In this document: positions 53,829 through 62,074 of the stretch, one piece after another | Position numbering within the stretch: position 1 is the first letter of the stretch | Layout: every line of letters begins with the position of its first letter | Assembly: GCF_050749815.1 (NCBI RefSeq) | Contig: NZ_CP192735.1 | Coordinates: 3,782,001-3,846,000, forward strand | Direction: 5' to 3' | Source of the DNA: Dyella_A sp050749815 | GTDB lineage: Bacteria; Pseudomonadota; Gammaproteobacteria; Xanthomonadales; Rhodanobacteraceae | DNA: 64,000 nucleotides | Translations under genes and position numbers: made by a program | Notes under the pieces: generated by a model | Databases searched by the model: none | Told to the model about the DNA's origin: nothing | The model's input: only the letters and a program-made list of their open reading frames with translations

Positions 53829-54182
53829 ATGACCCGCGACGATGACGTGATCGATCCCTCCGTGCCGCCCAGCGGCACCGGCTGCGCTGAGTGCCTGGCC
53901 AGCGGCCAGTGGTGGCTGCACCTGCGCCGCTGCGCGCAATGCGGTCACATCGGCTGCTGCGACACCTCGCCCAACCAGCACGCCACTGCGCATTACCACG
54001 CCACCGGCCATCCGGTGATCGCCAGTTTCGAGCCCGGCGAAGACTGGTTCTACGACTATCGCAGCGATGGCTTCCTCGACGGCCCGCGACTGGCGCCGCC
54101 GCACGCCCACCCGCGTGACCAGCCCGTGCCGGGGCCGGCCGGTCGGGTCCCGGACGACTGGGAATCCCAACTCAACGGCTGA
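53829..54182 (+). CDS. UBP-type zinc-finger protein
   Basis: 117-residue protein whose residues ~17-70 match a UBP zinc finger: CAECLASGQWWLHLRRCAQCGHIGCCDTSPNQHATAHYHATGHPVIASFEPGEDWFYDY, with Cys/His in the standard order. Bacterial members of this fold are widespread but their partner is unknown since ubiquitin is absent. The C terminus is Pro-rich and disordered-looking. ATG follows CGGAGCGCCCAGCC. Confidence 0.88.
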   Translation: MTRDDDVIDPSVPPSGTGCAECLASGQWWLHLRRCAQCGHIGCCDTSPNQHATAHYHATGHPVIASFEPGEDWFYDYRSDGFLDGPRLAPPHAHPRDQPVPGPAGRVPDDWESQLNG

Positions 54183-54287
54183 CCGTCGCGCGGCGCCGCC
54201 GTCCTCTCGCGGTGGCGCGGGAGAGCGCCATGCAACCGTCGGTCGGCGCGGCGTATCTGCGTGTCTTTCCCATGCAGAGGCGGCGTG

Positions 54288-55010
54288 ATGGATATGCGCG
54301 CAGCACCGGCCCGGCGGCCGGTATCCATTTCCTGGCGGTGGTGGCTGGCGCTGTTGCCGCTGGTGGCGCTCGCCCATGAAGCGCATGAGCTGGCACACAC
54401 CGTCACCGGCCGCCTTGCCTGCGGTAGCTGGGCGCTGCGTGATTTCAGCAGCTGGTCGATCACCGGCTGCGCCAGCCTCCTTCCGACGGCGGGCGGTCCG
54501 GTGCTTTCGTATCTGCTGATGGCGATCGGTATCGCCGGCTGCATGCGCGGTGGTGGGCCCCGTGCGTGGGCGCTGGCCCTGATCGCGGCCGCCAATCCGC
54601 TGGCGCGCATCATCACCGCCGTCAGCGGCCATGGCGACGAGTGGCTGGTCGTCCATCGACTGCTCGGCGCCGACACCGGAGCGATCGGGTACGTGCTCAT
54701 GCTGGCGATCGTCGCGCTGCCGGCCGGCACGGCGATGCTGGTGGCCTGGCGCGCCACTGCCGGCCTGCGCGCCCGGGTGGCGACCTACGTGGCGTTGATG
54801 CTGATCGCCATGGCGATCACCGGGCCGGGCGTGCTGCTGGGCAATCATTTTCTGCATGCAGGCGTGTGGGATCAGACGGTGGCCGGCGCCCCCTGGCTGG
54901 TGCACGCGGTCACGGCCGTGGCGCTGCTCGGCGTGCTGCTCACCGTGCGCGGGTTGCGCACCTTCGGTGTGGATGGCCCGCGGTCGCGGTCGGTGGCGGC
55001 AGGTCGTTAG
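54288..55010 (+). CDS. Polytopic membrane protein with HExxH motif
   Basis: 240 residues, about six membrane segments. The first, WRWWLALLPLVALA, is directly followed by HEAHELAHTVTGRLACG (H30-E31-x-x-E34-x-x-H37), containing the HExxH zinc-metalloprotease signature twice over in overlapping form. Later polar residues in the membrane include NPLARIITAVSGHGDEW. This resembles the first catalytic segment of M50 site-2-type proteases, but the usual NPDG motif is not obvious, so protease function is only a proposal. ATG 54288 follows AGAGGCGGCGTG. Confidence 0.7.
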   Translation: MDMRAAPARRPVSISWRWWLALLPLVALAHEAHELAHTVTGRLACGSWALRDFSSWSITGCASLLPTAGGPVLSYLLMAIGIAGCMRGGGPRAWALALIAAANPLARIITAVSGHGDEWLVVHRLLGADTGAIGYVLMLAIVALPAGTAMLVAWRATAGLRARVATYVALMLIAMAITGPGVLLGNHFLHAGVWDQTVAGAPWLVHAVTAVALLGVLLTVRGLRTFGVDGPRSRSVAAGR

Positions 55011-55115
55011 TGTTTGCTGGTGCCACCGCCCGAATTGCCAGGCCAGCTGGAACACCACGGCCGCAGGCTTGCGGCAGAATCGGCTTTTCTCGTTCTCGCC
55101 GTGTCGGTTCCCCGA

Positions 55116-55631
55116 ATGCGCATGCAGCTCCGTGATGCCACGCCGGCGGACTTTCCCGCCATCCTCGCGCTCAATCACACGTTCGTGGCGGTGCTCAGCC
55201 CGCTGGACGAGGCCCGTCTGATCCACCTGCATGAGCAGGCCGCCCAGCATCGGGTGATCGATCGCGATGGCGAAGTGATCGCGTTCCTGCTCACGCTACG
55301 CGAAGGCGCGGACTACGACAGCCCGAACTACCGCTGGTTTGCCGCGCGTTACCGGCAATTCCTCTACGTGGACCGCATCGTGGTGGCGGCCTCGGCGCGG
55401 GGCACGGGGGCGGGGCGCGCGCTCTATCGCGACACCTTTCGCCATGCCTGCGAGCAGGGCTTGCCGGTGCTGGTGTGCGAGTTCGACACGGTCCCGCCCA
55501 ATCCCGCCTCGGCCCGCTTTCACGCAGCGCTTGGCTTCTGCGAGGTGGGCACGCAGACGCTGGAAGGCGGCAAGCAGGTCTCGCTGCAGGCGTTGGAGAT
55601 CGCCATGGACACGCCGCTGTCGAGCAGCTGA
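55116..55631 (+). CDS. GNAT family N-acetyltransferase
   Basis: 171-residue acetyltransferase. LRDATPADFPAILALNHTFVAVLSPLDEARLIHL, FLYVDRIVVAASARGTGAGRALYRDTFRHA (R-G-T-G-A-G acetyl-CoA motif) and PPNPASARFHAALGFCEVGTQTLEGGKQVSLQAL. The start is MRMQLRD at 55116 or the second Met at 55122; neither has a good ribosome site. Follows the membrane protein gene by 105 bp. Substrate unknown. Confidence 0.88.
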   Translation: MRMQLRDATPADFPAILALNHTFVAVLSPLDEARLIHLHEQAAQHRVIDRDGEVIAFLLTLREGADYDSPNYRWFAARYRQFLYVDRIVVAASARGTGAGRALYRDTFRHACEQGLPVLVCEFDTVPPNPASARFHAALGFCEVGTQTLEGGKQVSLQALEIAMDTPLSSS

Positions 55632-55795
55632 TCTCGTGGATCTGAGTAAATACGCGCCATAGACCCGGGGGCATGCGCGAGCGCGTCGCCGCTGGGCAGG
55701 CAAGCTCTTGCGCCTATCGTGATAACGTGCGAGAAGTCAAGTCGGCCGACCCCTGGGGGGGCGGCTTCATGTTGAATCATCAGGAGGGGGTACGC

Positions 55796-56251
55796 ATGAA
55801 CACTTGGAAATGGTGCCTGGCAGCGATTCTGTTGTCGGTGGGTACCGGAGCCAGCGCCCGGCAGCAGATGTCGCAGGGTCAAGCCAATCAGCAGCTGATG
55901 GAGGATGCCAGTCGACGCGCAGGATTATCCCGCGCCGATACATTCGGCGATCGCTACAACGAGCATCTGCAGAAAGGCATGATTTCACTGGCCGACGCCC
56001 GCAAGAGCTTGGCTGCCGAGTGGCAGAAGCTCGGGTTGTCCCCTGAACAGGCGACTGCCGTCGCATCCACCTACCGGGCGGACAGTTCGGCACTTCTGAC
56101 TCACCCGTCGCTGGCGCGCATGAGCGATAAGGAGGTGTCGGCCATGATCCAGCAGGCACTCGTCTCGAAGAACTATCGGATGGCCAACCAGTTGCTGATC
56201 GACTTCGAGCGCCAGAAGATCCACTCCGCGTCGGCATCCGCCGAGCACTGA
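55796..56251 (+). CDS. Small exported protein, tandem paralogue A
   Basis: 151-residue exported protein: signal MNTWKWCLAAILLSVGTGASA, then a helical body RQQMSQGQANQQLMEDASRRAG, DTFGDRYNEHLQKGMISLADARKSLAAEWQKLGLSPEQA and DKEVSAMIQQALVSKNYRMANQLLIDFERQK. Strong AGGAGGGGG ribosome site. No known domain recognised. A clear paralogue follows at 56420; identical blocks are TFGDRYNEH, KGMISL, ARKSLA, EWQKLGLSPE and MIQQAL. Probably periplasmic and helical. Confidence 0.78.
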   Translation: MNTWKWCLAAILLSVGTGASARQQMSQGQANQQLMEDASRRAGLSRADTFGDRYNEHLQKGMISLADARKSLAAEWQKLGLSPEQATAVASTYRADSSALLTHPSLARMSDKEVSAMIQQALVSKNYRMANQLLIDFERQKIHSASASAEH

Positions 56252-56419
56252 GGGGGGGCTGCGCGGCCTGCCAGGTTGACAAGCACTCTTATGAGGAACG
56301 TGAGTAGGTGTGCCTTCGCGCTCTGCGTGGAAGTTCTGGTGATAGGTTGCTGCTGAGCCGGAGGTCGTGCTGGCGCCCTTGCGCCAGCTCTGCGTTGATT
56401 CGTCATGGAGGAGTACGCA

Positions 56420-56884
56420 ATGAACCATTGGAAGTGTTACGCCACGATGTTCCTGGTGCTAGCGAGCGGGGGCGTTGCCGCCCAGCAGAAAATGTCCCAG
56501 CCCGAGGCCATGCAGCAGCTTTTGAATCAAGCCGATCAGCAGGCTGCATTCGCCCGGGGCATGACCTTTGGCGATCGTTACAACGAGCATTGGCACAAAG
56601 GCATGATCTCGCTGCCGCAAGCCCGCAAAAGTCTGGCCGAGGAATGGCAAAAGCTCGGCCTGTCGCCGGAACTTGCCAAGCAAGTGGCTGCCACCTACCG
56701 AGGGGACAGTTCGGGCTTGCTGAGTCATCCCCCGCTTGAGGGGCGCGACGAGAAGGTGGTGTCCACGATGATCCAGCAAGCGCTCGCGGCGAAGCACTAT
56801 CCCATGGCGAACCGGCTGCTCATCGATTACGAGCGGCAGAGGCTCAAACTGGAGCCCATGTCCGCCCAGGTTCCGACCCATTGA
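56420..56884 (+). CDS. Small exported protein, tandem paralogue B
   Basis: 154-residue second copy: signal MNHWKCYATMFLVLASGGVAA and a body sharing TFGDRYNEHWHKGMISLPQARKSLAEEWQKLGLSPE and a C-terminal MANRLLIDYERQR with copy A, roughly 60% identical by eye. GGAGGAGT precedes the start. The 168 bp between the two genes has no ORF. Same promoter or duplicated promoters are both possible. Function unknown. Confidence 0.78.
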   Translation: MNHWKCYATMFLVLASGGVAAQQKMSQPEAMQQLLNQADQQAAFARGMTFGDRYNEHWHKGMISLPQARKSLAEEWQKLGLSPELAKQVAATYRGDSSGLLSHPPLEGRDEKVVSTMIQQALAAKHYPMANRLLIDYERQRLKLEPMSAQVPTH

Positions 56885-56970
56885 GTCGCCCGCGTTTGAT
56901 CTGATGCGCGAATGGATTGGTCGGGTCTGACGAGTAGAAGTCGATCCTGTGTGCATCGGCCCGTCCAGAC

Positions 56971-56990
56971 GCAATCACTTGGGTGATTGC
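56971..56990. terminator. Perfect 8-bp hairpin downstream of paralogue B
   Basis: GCAATCAC (56971-56978) and GTGATTGC (56983-56990) pair around TTGG, 87 bp after the stop. No T-run. Could equally be a regulator-binding palindrome for a minus-strand gene. Confidence 0.45.
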
Positions 56991-56997
56991 ATGAGAC

Positions 56998-57214
56998 CTA
57001 TGCAGGATAGCCACCTGCAGGTACTCCTGCCGTTTGGTCCAGCAACACGATGCGGTCGGGCTCGTGCTGCTCGGTCAGATGGAGCGAGCGGATCGTTCCG
57101 GCAATGAACGAGAGAGCAGCGCGCTCGTCGCCGACACGCCGCCTCGACGACAACTAGCCCGGCGCCGCGGATCCAGGCGTAGCGTCCGTCCTTGGTAGGC
57201 GCGACATTGCTTCC
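56998..57214 (-). pseudogene. Frameshifted coding remnant
   Basis: Minus-strand text from 57214 reads NVAPTKDGRYAWIRGAGLVVVEA; a one-base shift near 57137 continues into VGDERAALSFIAGTIRSLHL and TEQHEPDRIVLLDQTAGVPA to a TAG at 57000-56998, with protein-like sequence and high third-position GC in each half. No start or ribosome site upstream (an in-frame stop at 57217-57215). Looks like the broken end of a former gene; family not recognised. Confidence 0.35.
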
Positions 57215-57528
57215 TTATCCACGCCGTGACCGGCCGCACTGCGCAGATAACTCGAGCGGGCAGCGAGCTGTGTGCCGGGCAGGGCATTGGGTCGGAGAGC
57301 GACATTCCGGCCGATTCGCTGTCAGTCCAGGGCGGGGAGGGACGTCCATCGAGGGCCGCAGCGCGTCGGAAAGGGCCTACAGCGGCGTCCGTTCGCAGCT
57401 GATGGGAGCGGCGGGGCGAGGCGCGCATGCTGGTCCGACCCCGCGAGTCCGGACCAAGCCGGCCGGATGTCTGGCGCAAGTGACCGACTCGGAATGTCAG
57501 GCGGAACCGACGGACGGGGTGCTTCATG
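57215..57528. other. Non-coding stretch before the tandem terminators
   Basis: About 310 bp with no ORF that combines a ribosome site and coding bias. Because two intrinsic terminators follow at 57529-57590, some transcript should end there; a non-coding RNA within this stretch or read-through from 56884 are the options. GC-rich with several short purine-rich runs; I see no known RNA family. Confidence 0.4.
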
Positions 57529-57561
57529 GCCGGGCAGCCGCCCCCGATTGCCCGGCTTTTT
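57529..57561 (+). terminator. Intrinsic terminator 1 (tandem)
   Basis: GCCGGGCA (57529-57536) pairs perfectly with TGCCCGGC (57549-57556), loop 12 bases, followed by TTTTT (57557-57561). Textbook Rho-independent layout on the plus strand. Confidence 0.8.
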
Positions 57562-57590
57562 GGCGCCCGCGCCCCGGGCGCCTTTTCTCT
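57562..57590 (+). terminator. Intrinsic terminator 2 (tandem)
   Basis: GGCGCCC (57562-57568) pairs with GGGCGCC (57576-57582), followed by TTTTCTCT (57583-57590). It abuts terminator 1 directly and ends 17 bp before the start codon of the 59-aa ORF, so it could attenuate that gene. Confidence 0.8.
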
Positions 57591-57607
57591 TGCCTGGAGC
57601 GGCCTTC

Positions 57608-57787
57608 ATGCTGGATGTGCGCACCAACCGGGACGGATTCGTGGTCTACGACACGGACAGCGAGGAGCCGGTGATGCGTTTCGGCACGCTGCGCGATGCC
57701 GACGCGTTCGTCGCCGAGGCGCTGATCGCCGACCTGCACGCCAAGCTGCAGCGCTGGTCGCTCGATCACGTGCCGGCGACCTGGTAA
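57608..57787 (+). CDS. 59-residue protein, function unknown
   Basis: Small soluble protein: MLDVRTNRDGFVVYDTDSEEPVMRFGTLRDADAFVAEALIADLHAKLQRWSLDHVPATW. GGAG lies nine bases before the ATG. A beta-hairpin followed by one long helix is likely. It is bracketed by terminator 2 upstream and a hairpin-plus-terminator element downstream, so it is a single-gene unit whose expression may depend on read-through or on a promoter squeezed into the terminator region. No family recognised. Confidence 0.65.
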   Translation: MLDVRTNRDGFVVYDTDSEEPVMRFGTLRDADAFVAEALIADLHAKLQRWSLDHVPATW

Positions 57788-57846
57788 GCCGGCGGCTCCG
57801 AATGATTCCTAGGGAAAATGGCTGCGAGGCGTCCTAGGCTAGTTCC

Positions 57847-57936
57847 GTCCGGGGCGCGCGTCCGCATCCCTGTCGTGCCCGCTGCGCCCCGGACGTTCCA
57901 CCCCCTTCAGGCCCTGCTCCCGGGGCCTTTTCTTTT
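57847..57936 (+). ncRNA. Candidate structured small RNA
   Basis: An 11-bp perfect stem, GTCCGGGGCGC (57847-57857) with GCGCCCCGGAC (57884-57894), encloses a 26-base C-rich loop and is followed 15 bases later by an intrinsic terminator. Stem-loop plus terminator over ~90 bases is the classical small-RNA layout. Unpaired parts carry CCC runs, as in anti-ribosome-site small RNAs of xanthomonads. No promoter is proven; it may instead be the 3' UTR of the 59-aa gene. Confidence 0.4.
57910..57936 (+). terminator. Intrinsic terminator
   Basis: GGCCC (57910-57914) pairs with GGGCC (57923-57927) and is followed by TTTTCTTTT (57928-57936). It ends transcription of the 59-aa gene or of the candidate small RNA, 69 bp before the MFS gene. 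Confidence 0.8.
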
Positions 57937-58005
57937 GTCCGTGACGGCGGTGGGCGGGGCCGCGCTCTGCTAGCCTTTTCGGCTACTCCCTTCACGGTTT
58001 CCGGC

Positions 58006-59634
58006 ATGCGCGCCGACGGTATCTCGTTCCATCACCCGCTGGCGTTCTGGGCAGGCTGCGTTCTGCTGGTGGCCGGCGTGCTGGCGCACGTGCCGATGTT
58101 CCTGATGGGCGCGCCCATGCACTACCAGCTGGCGGGCATGCCGATGACGCCTACGATGCTGGTCGGCATGGCGATGATTCCGCTGGGGCTGGCGCTGGCG
58201 GCCTACGGCCTGGCGCCGCGGATCGAGCAGGTGCGGCGCACGCTGCACGGTGCCCGCAGCCACGAGTATTTCCATCTTGCCGACGGCGTGCCGCTGAACC
58301 GCGAGCACTGGACGCTGGTGCTGGTGTTAGTGGTGGCACTGGCGGTGGACGTGATGAAGCCGGCGACGCTGGGCTTCGTGATGCCCGGCATGACGCGCGA
58401 GTACGCGATCAGCAAGGAGAGCGGGGCATTCCTGGCACTGGTGGCGCTCACCGGCACCACGGTGGGCTCGGTGCTGTGGGGGCGCATCGCCGATGTGCTG
58501 GGCCGGCGCGCGGCGATCCTGCTGTCGGCGCTGATGTTCATGGGCACGGCGATCTGCGGCGCCATGCCTTCGTTCGGCTGGAACCTGGTGATGTGCTTCC
58601 TGATGGGCGCCTCGGCCGGTGGCCTGTTGCCGATCACCTTCACCTTGATGGCCGAGGCGGTTCCCGCGGCCCATCGCGGCTGGCTGCTGGTGGCGCTGGG
58701 CGGCATCGGCACCTCGGCCGGCTACCTGCTGGCGGCCGGCGCCGCGGCACTGCTGGAGCCGCTTTTCAGCTGGCGCGTGCTGTGGCTGCTGGGCTTGCCC
58801 ACCGGCGCGCTGATCGTGCTGCTCAACCGCTGGATCCCCGAATCGCCGCGCTTCCTGTCCAGCGCTGGCATGGAGGACGAGGCGCGCGCCGTGCTGCGGC
58901 GCTTCGCCGGACCCGGCGCGCAGGCGATCGAGACCGACGACGCCATGCATCCGGGCGCCCCTGTCGTGGACGAGCAACACCCCGTGGCCGGGTTGCGCCA
59001 GTTGCTGCGCGGCCGGCACGCGGCGATCAGCTGGGGCCTGGTGGTGTGCGGCACCGCCTGGGGACTGGCGAACTTCGGGTTCCTGCTGTGGCTGCCGGTG
59101 AACCTGGTCAAGCTCGGGGTCGACCCGGCGGGAGCCAGCGCGCTGCTGACCCGCTCGGCGTTCATCGCGCTGCCCGGCATCGGCATGGTGGTGTGGCTGT
59201 ATCACCGCTGGAGCAGCGTGCGCTCGCTGGTGCTGTTCATCGCATCCACCGCGGCGGCGCTGCTGGCCTTCGTGGCAATGGTGCTGCTCGGCCTGCATTC
59301 GGCGCTGCTCACCACGGTGGCGACCGCGGCGCTGCTGGTGAGCGTGAGCGGGGTAATCGCCATGCTGATTCCCTATGCCGCCGAGATTTATCCGGTGCAC
59401 CTGCGCGGTACCGGCTCGGGAGTGATCGCGGCCAGCTCCAAGTTCGGCGGCATCCTCGGTGCCGGCCTGGGCGTGCTGGGTTTCTTCGAGCACATGGCGC
59501 TGGCGGCGGCGTTGATTGCGCTGCCGATGATGGCCGCGGCGGTGATGCTGCTGCGCACCGGTATCGAGACGCGCGGGCTGGCGCTGGAAGACATCCAGAC
59601 GGCCATGGCCGTCGATCCCCGGCAACACGACTGA
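58006..59634 (+). CDS. MFS transporter, sugar-porter-like
   Basis: 542-residue inner-membrane transporter of the major facilitator superfamily. The first ~75 residues hold two extra membrane spans not found in standard 12-TM members. The MFS core then starts near residue 104: GRIADVLGRRAAILL (loop 2-3 signature), WIPESPRFL after span 6 (the sugar-porter PESPR motif) and IYPVHLRGTGSG in the second half. Related to the SV2/MucK-like aromatic-acid and sugar porters. ATG 58006 lacks a strong ribosome site. Substrate unknown. Confidence 0.88.
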   Translation: MRADGISFHHPLAFWAGCVLLVAGVLAHVPMFLMGAPMHYQLAGMPMTPTMLVGMAMIPLGLALAAYGLAPRIEQVRRTLHGARSHEYFHLADGVPLNREHWTLVLVLVVALAVDVMKPATLGFVMPGMTREYAISKESGAFLALVALTGTTVGSVLWGRIADVLGRRAAILLSALMFMGTAICGAMPSFGWNLVMCFLMGASAGGLLPITFTLMAEAVPAAHRGWLLVALGGIGTSAGYLLAAGAAALLEPLFSWRVLWLLGLPTGALIVLLNRWIPESPRFLSSAGMEDEARAVLRRFAGPGAQAIETDDAMHPGAPVVDEQHPVAGLRQLLRGRHAAISWGLVVCGTAWGLANFGFLLWLPVNLVKLGVDPAGASALLTRSAFIALPGIGMVVWLYHRWSSVRSLVLFIASTAAALLAFVAMVLLGLHSALLTTVATAALLVSVSGVIAMLIPYAAEIYPVHLRGTGSGVIAASSKFGGILGAGLGVLGFFEHMALAAALIALPMMAAAVMLLRTGIETRGLALEDIQTAMAVDPRQHD

Positions 59635-59664
59635 CCGCGGCGTGACGCGGCGCACGAGGCAACC

Positions 59665-60357
59665 ATGAAGACGATCGGCCTGCTCGGCGGCATGAGCTGG
59701 GAATCCACCATCCCGTACTACCGCTTGATCAACGAGGCAGTGAAGCAGCGCCTGGGCGGGCTGCATTCGGCGAAGCTGCTGCTGCACAGTGTCGACTTCG
59801 CGCAGATCGAGGCCTGCCAGCGCGCCGGCGACTGGGATGCGGCCGGTGCCCACCTGGCGCAGGCCGCGCGCGGCCTGCAGATGGCCGGTGCCGAGCTGCT
59901 GCTGATCGGTGCGAACACCATGCACAAGGTGGCGCCAGCGATCGAGGCGGCCATCGACATCCCGCTGCTGCACGTGGCCGATGCCACCGCGCAGGCGGTC
60001 CGCGCCTCGGGCATCGCACGGGTCGGGTTGCTCGGCACGCGCTTCACGATGGAGCAGGATTTCTATGTCGATCGCCTCGCCTCGCACGGGCTCGAGGTGC
60101 TGGTGCCGCCGCCGGCCGACCGCGAGGAGATCCATCGGGTGATCTATGCCGAGCTGTGCCAGGGACGATTCGAGGATGCCTCGCGCCGGGTGTTCCGCCG
60201 AGTGATGGCTGATCTGGTCGCCCGTGGCGTCGGCGGCATCATCCTGGGCTGCACCGAGATTGGCCTGCTGGTGGATGCAGGCGACGCCGCCGTGCCGCAG
60301 TTCGACACCACCCGCCTGCACGCGCTGGCGGCGGTGGAGGCGGCACTGGCCGACTGA
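59665..60357 (+). CDS. ygeA: Broad-specificity amino acid racemase (YgeA-like)
   Basis: 230-residue Asp/Glu racemase-superfamily enzyme closely resembling E. coli YgeA: MKTIGLLGGMSWESTIPYYRLINEAVKQRLGGLHSA, NTMHKVAPAIEAA, VGLLGTRFTMEQDFY and GCTEIGLL. The catalytic pair is Thr (NTMH, ~residue 84) and Cys (GCTE, ~194) instead of two Cys, as in YgeA. PLP-independent, cytosolic. It follows the MFS gene by 30 bp on the same strand, suggesting linkage of transport and D-amino acid metabolism, but the link is inferred from position only. Confidence 0.92.
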   Translation: MKTIGLLGGMSWESTIPYYRLINEAVKQRLGGLHSAKLLLHSVDFAQIEACQRAGDWDAAGAHLAQAARGLQMAGAELLLIGANTMHKVAPAIEAAIDIPLLHVADATAQAVRASGIARVGLLGTRFTMEQDFYVDRLASHGLEVLVPPPADREEIHRVIYAELCQGRFEDASRRVFRRVMADLVARGVGGIILGCTEIGLLVDAGDAAVPQFDTTRLHALAAVEAALAD

Positions 60358-60451
60358 TCGGCGCGGTGGTGCGCCTGCCGCTCGTGGACACGTGGCTGAC
60401 CTGCCACGGCTGGTCTAGGCTTGGCGCTTCGTTGCCGCCGGAGCCTGCGCC

Positions 60452-62074
60452 ATGTCCTCCCCCGTTTCCATGCACCGTCTTGCCCGGCTCGCCGCGGCGC
60501 TGTTCGCACTGGCAGCCGCTGGCGCGGCCAGCGCGCAGGACGCCGCGCCGCAGGTGGCGGTAGCGGCGGGCACCCTGATCGGCAAGGCCGCGGCCGTCGA
60601 CGGCGTGGCGCTGCACGAGTTCCTGGGCATCCCGTATGCCGCGCCGCCGCTCGGTCCGCTGCGCTGGAAGCCGCCGCAGCCGGCGGCGAGCTGGCAGAAG
60701 CCGCGCGAGGCGACCGCCTTCGGCCCGCGCTGCATGCAGCTGCCGCTGTTCGGCGACATGGTGTTCCGCTCGCGCGGCATGAGTGAGGACTGCCTGTATC
60801 TCAACGTGTGGACACCGGCCGCGCCGGCGCCGGCCAAGCGCCCGGTGCTGGTGTATTTCTACGGTGGCGGTTACGTGGCCGGTGATGGATCGGAGCCGCG
60901 CTACGACGGCGCCAGCATGGCCACGAAGGGGCTGGTCACGGTCACCGTGAACTATCGCCTGGGCGTGTTCGGCTTTCTCGCCGCGCCGGCGCTTTCGGCC
61001 GAATCGCCGCAGCACGCCAGCGGCAACTACGGCCTGCTCGACCAGGTGGCGGCGCTGCGCTGGGTGCGCGACAACATCGCGCGCTTCGGCGGCGATCCGG
61101 CGCACATCACGATTGCCGGCGAGTCGGCCGGCTCGATCTCGGTCAGCGCGCTGATGGCCTCGCCGCTCAGCCGCTCGTTGATTGCCGGAGCGATCGGCGA
61201 GAGCGGTGCGCTGATTGCCCCGATCGCCCCGCAACCGCATGCGGCCGCCGAAGCCACCGGCACGGCGTTCATGGCGCAACTGCACGCTGACTCGCTCGAT
61301 GCGCTGCGCGCGCTGCCGGCGCCGGTGTTGATACAGGCGACCGATCCGAAGGCCAAGCCGGCGTTCGACTTCGCCCCCGACATCGACGGCCTGTTCCTCA
61401 CCGAAGCGCCCGCCGAGACCTTCGCGCACGGCGACCAGGCGAAGGTGCCGCTGCTCGTGGGCGCCAATTCGCAGGAGGGGTTCTACCCGGCCATCCTGCA
61501 CGATCGCCCGCCCACGCCGGGCAACTACCGCGCCGCGCTCGGCGCCCTGTTCGGCGACCGCGCGGACGAGGCGCTGCGGCTGTATCCCGGCGCCACCGCC
61601 GAGGAAGTGAAGCGCTCGGCCACCGCGCTGGCGGGCGACCTGTTCATCGCACACAGCACCTGGCGCTGGATGGACCTGCATCGGCATACCGGCGGCCAGA
61701 GCGTGTACTTCTACTACTACGCGCATCCGCGCCCGGCCAAGCGCGATCCCGCGCCGGGCGAGCAGCCGGACGCAGGCGCGGTGCACAGTGGCGAGATCGA
61801 GTACGCGCTGGGGAATCTCGATGGCAACCGGGTGTATGCCTGGACGCCGGTCGATCGCGCCGTCTCGCGCACCATGCAGGACTACTTCGCCCAGTTCGTG
61901 CGCAGCGGTGATCCCAACCAGGCCGGGCTGCCGACGTGGCCGGCGGTGCGCGACGAACACGGCGGCATCACCCGCCAGACTATCGATGCCGATACCCGCA
62001 CCGAGATCGATCGCGGCGCCGCGCGGCAGGCGTTCCTGCGCGAGTTCCTGGCCGGTCATCAAAGCCCGCTGTGA
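60452..62074 (+). CDS. Exported type B carboxylesterase
   Basis: 540-residue exported serine esterase. Signal MSSPVSMHRLARLAAALFALAAAGAASA, then the type B core: FLGIPYAAPPLGPLRWKPP, SEDCLYLNVWTP (the EDCLYLN signature), YFYGGGYVAGDG oxyanion hole, Ser225 in GESAGS, a Glu in the acid position (ANSQEGFY) and the His in GAVHSGEIEYALG. CGGAG ahead of ATG 60452. Acts in the periplasm on carboxyl esters; natural substrate unknown. Confidence 0.93.
   Translation: MSSPVSMHRLARLAAALFALAAAGAASAQDAAPQVAVAAGTLIGKAAAVDGVALHEFLGIPYAAPPLGPLRWKPPQPAASWQKPREATAFGPRCMQLPLFGDMVFRSRGMSEDCLYLNVWTPAAPAPAKRPVLVYFYGGGYVAGDGSEPRYDGASMATKGLVTVTVNYRLGVFGFLAAPALSAESPQHASGNYGLLDQVAALRWVRDNIARFGGDPAHITIAGESAGSISVSALMASPLSRSLIAGAIGESGALIAPIAPQPHAAAEATGTAFMAQLHADSLDALRALPAPVLIQATDPKAKPAFDFAPDIDGLFLTEAPAETFAHGDQAKVPLLVGANSQEGFYPAILHDRPPTPGNYRAALGALFGDRADEALRLYPGATAEEVKRSATALAGDLFIAHSTWRWMDLHRHTGGQSVYFYYYAHPRPAKRDPAPGEQPDAGAVHSGEIEYALGNLDGNRVYAWTPVDRAVSRTMQDYFAQFVRSGDPNQAGLPTWPAVRDEHGGITRQTIDADTRTEIDRGAARQAFLREFLAGHQSPL

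Noticed and set aside
53706..55250. 514-codon minus-strand ORF opposite the UBP zinc-finger and HExxH genes
   Set aside because: Shadow frame rich in Arg, Gln and His; the plus strand carries complete genes.
57215..57528. RNase P, tmRNA, 6S or SRP RNA gene ahead of the terminators
   Set aside because: None of the conserved core motifs of these RNAs could be recognised by eye.
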